A DNA stretch of 57,432 nt, taken from contig JAMPFS010000015.1 in NCBI GenBank assembly GCA_023664325.1, positions 1 to 57,432 of the forward strand, in the 5' to 3' direction. This DNA is from Clostridium sp. (GTDB lineage Bacteria; Bacillota; Clostridia; Lachnospirales; Lachnospiraceae). Under the pieces are notes generated by a model. The model saw nothing but the letters and a program-made list of their open reading frames with translations, was not told the origin of the DNA and made no database searches. The position numbers and the translations under genes are program-made. Below, in pieces: positions 53,160 to 57,432 of this stretch. Numbering within the stretch: position 1 is the stretch's first letter; each line of letters starts with the position of its first letter.

Positions 53160-54002
53160 TCACACAGCCGTTTTACCCACATACACCCGATTCATGAGCA
53201 TCATTGTAATGAACACATGGAAGATGCTGCCTGCCATAATCAGCAATGGGCTGCCGATGCAATAACTCACTTCCTCCACAACAGCGCCCATCGTTTTTGC
53301 ATACATTGCAGTCTGATATACCTCACCAAATTCATGGTCTACAGACAACATTTTTATAATGAAAAAGTATATAAATACTGCATAACACAGGGCAGAAAGC
53401 ATGTATTTGATTCCCATTGCCAGATATTGCCCGATAAAAACAAAGAACATCATCATATAATAAAACGGCACCATATCTATCAGTGTTTGCTTTGTCATCT
53501 GCAAATCACCAAAGTCAGAAAACTTATACTCCTGATTCATCGTTCCAATTCCACCGACTGTATTACTCACAAGCATATTTGTCCGACCAACAAGAACGGT
53601 TTCAAGCACCCCTTTTTTCACATCTACATCCTCTTCTGTAAACCGATCGACATCCGTATCTATGAGAATGTAGACACCTGACTGCTCATCATCAATTTCT
53701 ATGCGTTCCACCATAGAAAAGCTTCCGTTTTCCAATTCAAAATCCGGAATCCTCTCCGAAATAATATTGCGAAATCCACCCATCCCTGCAATCGCTCCCA
53801 ACATCGGAATCACATTACGGATTACGGTAAGCAGCAAAATGAGACACAAAAAATATCTTACCATTTTCTTTACCGGGAGCTTCAATAAACTGCTGCTGTA
53901 TTCCTTTGGCGAAAACATCGCTGTCATAAAACATTCAGAAAGCTTCATGTTTTCAATATTTTCCATTGTACTATTTTGTTCTTCCTGTTCCCAATCTTCC
54001 AT
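53160..54002 (-). CDS. DUF1189 family membrane protein
   Basis: At 280 aa: an acidic N-terminus, one membrane segment (about 45-68), an external domain (about 75-175) and three or four membrane segments to the C-terminus. The layout and the SPKEYSSSLLKLPVKKMVRYFL start resemble DUF1189, whose role is not known. It begins 21 nt after the sensor gene stop with GGAGG at 5-nt spacing, so both are probably made together. Confidence 0.75.
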   Translation of the reverse strand: MEDWEQEEQNSTMENIENMKLSECFMTAMFSPKEYSSSLLKLPVKKMVRYFLCLILLLTVIRNVIPMLGAIAGMGGFRNIISERIPDFELENGSFSMVERIEIDDEQSGVYILIDTDVDRFTEEDVDVKKGVLETVLVGRTNMLVSNTVGGIGTMNQEYKFSDFGDLQMTKQTLIDMVPFYYMMMFFVFIGQYLAMGIKYMLSALCYAVFIYFFIIKMLSVDHEFGEVYQTAMYAKTMGAVVEEVSYCIGSPLLIMAGSIFHVFITMMLMNRVYVGKTAV

Positions 54003-54023
54003 CCTATCCTCCTGTCGGCAGAC

Positions 54024-55940
54024 TTACCAGCCTTCCTCTTCTGCGGTTTCTTCCGCAGTATATGCTTCCTCTAATAAGTCATTGTCTAACATCGGTAAAA
54101 CAATTGTAATAACCGTTCCTTTTCCCTCTTTGGAAATAATCTCTGCCTGCGCCTGACAGCTTTCCTTCAACTGATCCAATAACCGAAGCAGTGAAGTCGG
54201 GCTTTTTCGGTTCAACTGTTTCGTATCAAACCCTATGCCGTCATCAATGACCTGGATTGCATATCCATCTGCCCGCCGATAACTGCGCACCACGACATTT
54301 CCACCGGTTTCTTTACCGGAAACCCCATGTTTTACAGCATTTTCCACTATTGGCTCGATACTGTGGCGCGGAAGCTTAAAATCCTTTTCCTTACACTCCA
54401 CCGTAAACCCAAGCGACTGGTTTCTCGTTTTTTGAAGCTGCAAATATGCAATGACATGTTCCAGTTCCTCTTCAAATGCAATAATCTCACCAGCCCTGTC
54501 CAAAGCGCGGAGATTATCCCGAAAATAAACCGAGATATAGTATATCATCTTTACACTGTTTGCGGAACCATTTTTTATCATCTTTTGCAGAGTATGAAAA
54601 GATGCAAAAATGAGATTCGGATTCATCCGCTCCACAATTTCTGCACGGAGCTTTTCTTCATCCTCCTCCTTTGTATTTCCGACCGGTTCCACATACAATG
54701 CCGTTTTCAGCCCATAAACCCAAATCAATACAAGATAAAGCAAAAATCCAAGCGGCAGATACATATTGGATGCATTTCCCCTATTTACAATCCACGATAT
54801 AAACTGAATCAGCATGGAAAACAGCAGCACACCGTTTCCCAAAAGCACCGGACGCCCTTCTTTTCTGCCATAATCATATACTGCCACCATGAAAATGACG
54901 GTATATAGCAGAATAACCAACCCAAAAAGCACCTCACCAATCCGGTAAACCGTCTCAAAGGAAATCAGGGAAAATCCCTGCAATACCATGAAACTTACAT
55001 AACACACCCCATAGAATAAAATTCCCATATCTATTAAAAACAATACTTTTTTCTTATAGACAAAGCACCGTACCAGCAATAGATACAACACACCTACAAG
55101 CAGTATCATAACACCCCTTGCAAAATGCAGGCTGTAATTCCATCCTGTCAGCACCCAAAACAGGCGGCTTTCCAATGTAAATAAAACACTAAGTCCCAAT
55201 CCCAGAAGGCTTGCGTTAAAAAGCAAACGCTTTTTGTACGCCTTGCACGGAACCAAAACCCAGACAGCAAGCACAAAAACAGAAAGCAGCAGCAGTAACA
55301 CTGCCACCACTGCATAGATGCTATTTTCCGAACATGCAGATGCAAGAAGCTCATTATAACTTCCACAGAAAATCTTTCCAACCTTCATGGAAGTTGTGCG
55401 TGTTTTCCCTGCATTCCCTCCACTTTTTTCTCCGTTCCCGCTTTTCCCGTCATGAAGCCTTATTATCACATTCATGTCATGATACTGTGATGGAATCGAG
55501 ACAATATGGTATGCCGATATATTCACGTCCCGGTCACTGCTTTTATAAAGACATTCTTTTCCTGCATATACTTCCACACTCTGCCCTTTTGTCTCAAATA
55601 CCATATACATTACATCATCTGTAATCGCAGGAAGCTTATTCGTCAACACTAAGGTCTCACCTGCCTTTACCGGCAGGCTTGCCGGCAGCGTCACAACTTC
55701 CCGAATATTGTTCTCTAAAGCCTTCGTGTTCTCCTCGTCCAGATATTCCTTAATCTTATCCTGATCATTTGTCACATAGTCACAAATCCATGCCTCCGAA
55801 TAATCCTGCATATCTTCAAACCGGCGTTGCTGCGAGTATGCTCCCCGCTTTGGCAGCGCCATCATGCAAAAAAGGAGTACACTGGCGCCACACAACATGC
55901 CAAGCAGCATATTTAATTGCCGTTCCTGTAAATGAAACAT
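54024..55940 (-). CDS. LytS-like 7TM sensor kinase, phosphoacceptor His replaced by Asn
   Basis: At 638 aa: N-terminal membrane segment (11-29), external domain (about 35-195), seven membrane helices (about 205-415, DISM-like), then a His_kinase/GHKL pair. The family motif NPHFLFN is here NPNLIFA, with Asn442 where His is phosphorylated. The ATP-binding domain is whole: IEPIVENAVKHG (N-box), DDGIGFD (G1) and GKGTVITIVLP. No response regulator is nearby; the DUF1189 gene follows at 21 nt. Either it signals without autophosphorylation on this residue or it is a modulator of another kinase. GGAGG precedes the ATG. Confidence 0.88.
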   Translation of the reverse strand: MFHLQERQLNMLLGMLCGASVLLFCMMALPKRGAYSQQRRFEDMQDYSEAWICDYVTNDQDKIKEYLDEENTKALENNIREVVTLPASLPVKAGETLVLTNKLPAITDDVMYMVFETKGQSVEVYAGKECLYKSSDRDVNISAYHIVSIPSQYHDMNVIIRLHDGKSGNGEKSGGNAGKTRTTSMKVGKIFCGSYNELLASACSENSIYAVVAVLLLLLSVFVLAVWVLVPCKAYKKRLLFNASLLGLGLSVLFTLESRLFWVLTGWNYSLHFARGVMILLVGVLYLLLVRCFVYKKKVLFLIDMGILFYGVCYVSFMVLQGFSLISFETVYRIGEVLFGLVILLYTVIFMVAVYDYGRKEGRPVLLGNGVLLFSMLIQFISWIVNRGNASNMYLPLGFLLYLVLIWVYGLKTALYVEPVGNTKEEDEEKLRAEIVERMNPNLIFASFHTLQKMIKNGSANSVKMIYYISVYFRDNLRALDRAGEIIAFEEELEHVIAYLQLQKTRNQSLGFTVECKEKDFKLPRHSIEPIVENAVKHGVSGKETGGNVVVRSYRRADGYAIQVIDDGIGFDTKQLNRKSPTSLLRLLDQLKESCQAQAEIISKEGKGTVITIVLPMLDNDLLEEAYTAEETAEEEGW

Positions 55941-55969
55941 ACTTCTCCTCCTGCAAATTCATAATTGTA

Positions 55970-56758
55970 TCATAGCAATCCATAATGTGCTACAGCGTTC
56001 CATATGCCATCTTCTAAAATATCTGTTGTACAATATTCCACAACTTTTAGCACAGGTTCTACCGCATTTCCCATTGCAACGGAATGTGGCACATACTGAA
56101 GCATTTCCATATCATTGATGGAATCCCCAAATGCATAACAGTCCTCCAACGAGACATTTAGATAATTCGTTAAAAACTCTATCCCCGTTGCCTTACTGAA
56201 TCCATTTGGCACCGCTTCCACCACCTTATCACCATGCGGAATCAAATGAAATTCTTTTGCGAAAATCCTTTCAAAAAGTTGTACATCACTCTCCGGCATG
56301 GATACCGTCGTAAATTTATCATAGGAAAGATCCGGATGTATGGCATGCTCAATGGGAACATCCACATTTTTTGAAAAATAGTTGTATATATATTCCAAAA
56401 AACTGCCGGGACCATAATCTCCCTCAATAAACAACCGGTCTTTTCCCTCAAACACGGTATGATAATGAAGTTCCCTAAGCTTATCCGCATAATAAACGAT
56501 CTGCTCCTTCATAAGCGTATGATGCAGAATTTCCTGCCCCTCATACTCAATATAAGTGCCGCATCCACAAATCAGACCGTCAAAACCAAACTCCAATAAA
56601 TGTCTGTCAATCGCAGTTTTGACTCTTCCTGTATTGATAAAAATCTTATGCCCCTTTTCCTTTACCTTACTAAGTGCCTGTTTTGTACTCTCTGGCATCT
56701 GATGCTCCTCATCTAATGTAATCAGCGTACCATCAATATCAAAAAATAATAGCGCCAT
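55970..56758 (-). CDS. HAD-IIB (Cof-type) phosphatase
   Basis: At 262 aa: motif I LFFDIDGTLITLDEEHQ, motif II INTGR, motif III region SKATGIEFL and motif IV AFGDSINDMEML. Like the gene at 48193-49032 it belongs to the Cof subgroup of HAD-IIB, but the two are clearly divergent. A flavin-pathway role (FMN or riboflavin-precursor phosphatase, as for some HAD enzymes near rib genes) is possible because ribH is directly upstream by 24 nt; that is inference. Confidence 0.93.
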   Translation of the reverse strand: MALLFFDIDGTLITLDEEHQMPESTKQALSKVKEKGHKIFINTGRVKTAIDRHLLEFGFDGLICGCGTYIEYEGQEILHHTLMKEQIVYYADKLRELHYHTVFEGKDRLFIEGDYGPGSFLEYIYNYFSKNVDVPIEHAIHPDLSYDKFTTVSMPESDVQLFERIFAKEFHLIPHGDKVVEAVPNGFSKATGIEFLTNYLNVSLEDCYAFGDSINDMEMLQYVPHSVAMGNAVEPVLKVVEYCTTDILEDGIWNAVAHYGLL

Positions 56759-56782
56759 GCCTGTCCTGACTCCTTTCAGACA

Positions 56783-57244
56783 TTACATTTGTTTGAGCAG
56801 ATTTACCATCTCAATCGCCCCAAGCGCACAGTCATAGCCCTTATTTCCTGCCTTCGTTCCTGCACGTTCAATTGCCTGCTCGATATTTTCGGTCGTCACA
56901 ATACCGAACATAACCGGTATTCCCGTATTCAGGGACACCTGCGCAATCCCTTTTGAAACCTCATTACATACATAGTCATAATGGCTGGTTGCGCCACGGA
57001 TGACCGTTCCTAAGCAGATAACCGCATCATACTTTCCAGACTCTGCCATCTTCTTTGCCGCAACGGGAATCTCAAAGGCTCCCGGCACCCATGCCAGCGT
57101 GACATTGTCCTCCGGAATATCATGTCTTGTCAATCCATCCATTGCACCGCCGATTAATTTTGATACAATAAACTCATTAAATCTTGCGGCAACAATGCCG
57201 ATTTTCATGTCATTTGCAACTAATTTTCCCTCTAATGTTTTCAT
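56783..57244 (-). CDS. ribH: 6,7-dimethyl-8-ribityllumazine synthase
   Basis: Next-to-last step of riboflavin synthesis, in an icosahedral or pentameric shell. At 153 aa from ATG 57244: MKTLEGKLVANDMKIGIVAARFNEFI, VPGAFEIPVAAKKM, LGTVIRGATSHYDYVC (catalytic His in SHYDYV) and FGIVTTENIEQAIERAG. The in-frame start at 57280 would add 12 residues not found in the family. Other rib genes are not in the window; it has its own promoter. Confidence 0.95.
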   Translation of the reverse strand: MKTLEGKLVANDMKIGIVAARFNEFIVSKLIGGAMDGLTRHDIPEDNVTLAWVPGAFEIPVAAKKMAESGKYDAVICLGTVIRGATSHYDYVCNEVSKGIAQVSLNTGIPVMFGIVTTENIEQAIERAGTKAGNKGYDCALGAIEMVNLLKQM

Positions 57245-57291
57245 ATTTTCTATTTCCTTTCCTATATGTATTTTTCCCACACTAATGTATG

Positions 57292-57320
57292 ATTATATCA
57301 TTCTCTGCTTATAATCTCAA
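57292..57320 (-). promoter_or_regulatory. Promoter of ribH
   Basis: TTGAGA (57320-57315), 17-nt spacer, perfect TATAAT (57297-57292), minus strand, about 45 nt before ATG 57244. Confidence 0.75.
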
Positions 57321-57366
57321 TTACCTTCCGTAACTTTTCCCTTATAAATATTGATTGGCAAAGTAC

Positions 57367-57432
57367 TCATTTATTTTTTAATGAAGCTCCCCGGGGCAAG
57401 CCCTCAAGTTCCATCACTGTCCTCGAATTTCT
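57367..57432 (-). CDS. Possible C-terminal end of a gene cut by the right edge
   Basis: A minus-strand frame enters from the edge, reads RTVMELEGLPRGASLKNK at its end and stops at TGA 57369-57367. The 21 visible residues match nothing I recognise, and the GC-rich CCCCGGGG block differs from the AT-rich DNA beside it. It may equally be non-coding. Confidence 0.25.
   Translation of the reverse strand, partial: RNSRTVMELEGLPRGASLKNK

Noticed and set aside
57245..57432. Possible FMN riboswitch before ribH
   Set aside because: The visible 188 bp hold a plain promoter and AT-rich DNA; I do not see the conserved FMN-riboswitch core blocks.

Overview
The window is chromosomal DNA from a low-to-mid GC Gram-positive anaerobe, most likely a Lachnospiraceae (Clostridium cluster XIVa) member. 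The reasons are strong GGAGG ribosome binding sites, TTGACA/TATAAT promoters, a CIRCE element, the infC-rpmI-rplT order behind an attenuated leader, N-terminal-rubredoxin (reverse) rubrerythrin, DUF5721 and DUF6465 proteins, a ferredoxin, M18 aminopeptidases and a Csp-like S8 protease. No phage, transposase, CRISPR array or rRNA was seen. Most genes lie on the minus strand.

Layout. 1-9838: one uninterrupted minus-strand reading frame (more than 3,270 residues, running off the left edge) for a secreted giant: signal peptide, acidic linker, long beta-strand repeat region, FN3/Ig-like modules, PKD, carboxypeptidase-regulatory-like module, DUF6531-like module, then RHS/YD repeats; its C-terminal tip lies outside the window. 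9840-10345: promoter with a palindrome, terminators, a RelB/DinJ antitoxin remnant and tRNA-Leu(AAG). 10494-11970: rplT, rpmI, infC and their leader. 12018-15695: polyphosphate kinase and exopolyphosphatase. 15720-20349: folC, an HD protein, folP, a folB-folK fusion and pheA, read as one leftward set. 20520-27839: polysaccharide deacetylase, a NitT/TauT-type ABC ATPase and permease, ferredoxin, M18 aminopeptidase, amino-acid binding lipoprotein, GGDEF protein, DUF5721. 27901-29980: CIRCE-preceded htpG with an acidic linker. 30091-33960: Rrf2 regulator, S8 protease, second M18 peptidase. 34059-38913: response regulator, histidine kinase, ABC ATPase and two permease-like proteins, one overlapping operon. 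39057-41323: clpX variant and an AraC regulator. 41533-43498: an Amt ammonium transporter fused to its PII regulator, behind a leader with two terminators and two matching hexaloop hairpins. 43573-57244: AIM24-like protein, proC, a histone-H1-like DUF6465 protein, rubrerythrin with a 7-1-7 operator, HAD phosphatase and murF, a metallo-beta-lactamase-fold remnant, an XPD-type helicase fused to a nuclease, a DJ-1 protein, a CYTH protein, DUF1189, a LytS-like kinase lacking its phosphoacceptor His, another HAD phosphatase and ribH.

The strongest leads are (1) the Amt-PII fusion with its double-attenuator, ANTAR-like leader; (2) the giant RHS protein; (3) the degenerate LytS-like sensor with Asn in place of the acceptor His; (4) infC apparently starting at AUA; (5) CIRCE control of an HtpG carrying a eukaryote-like charged linker. 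All calls come from reading the sequence; no database search was run.
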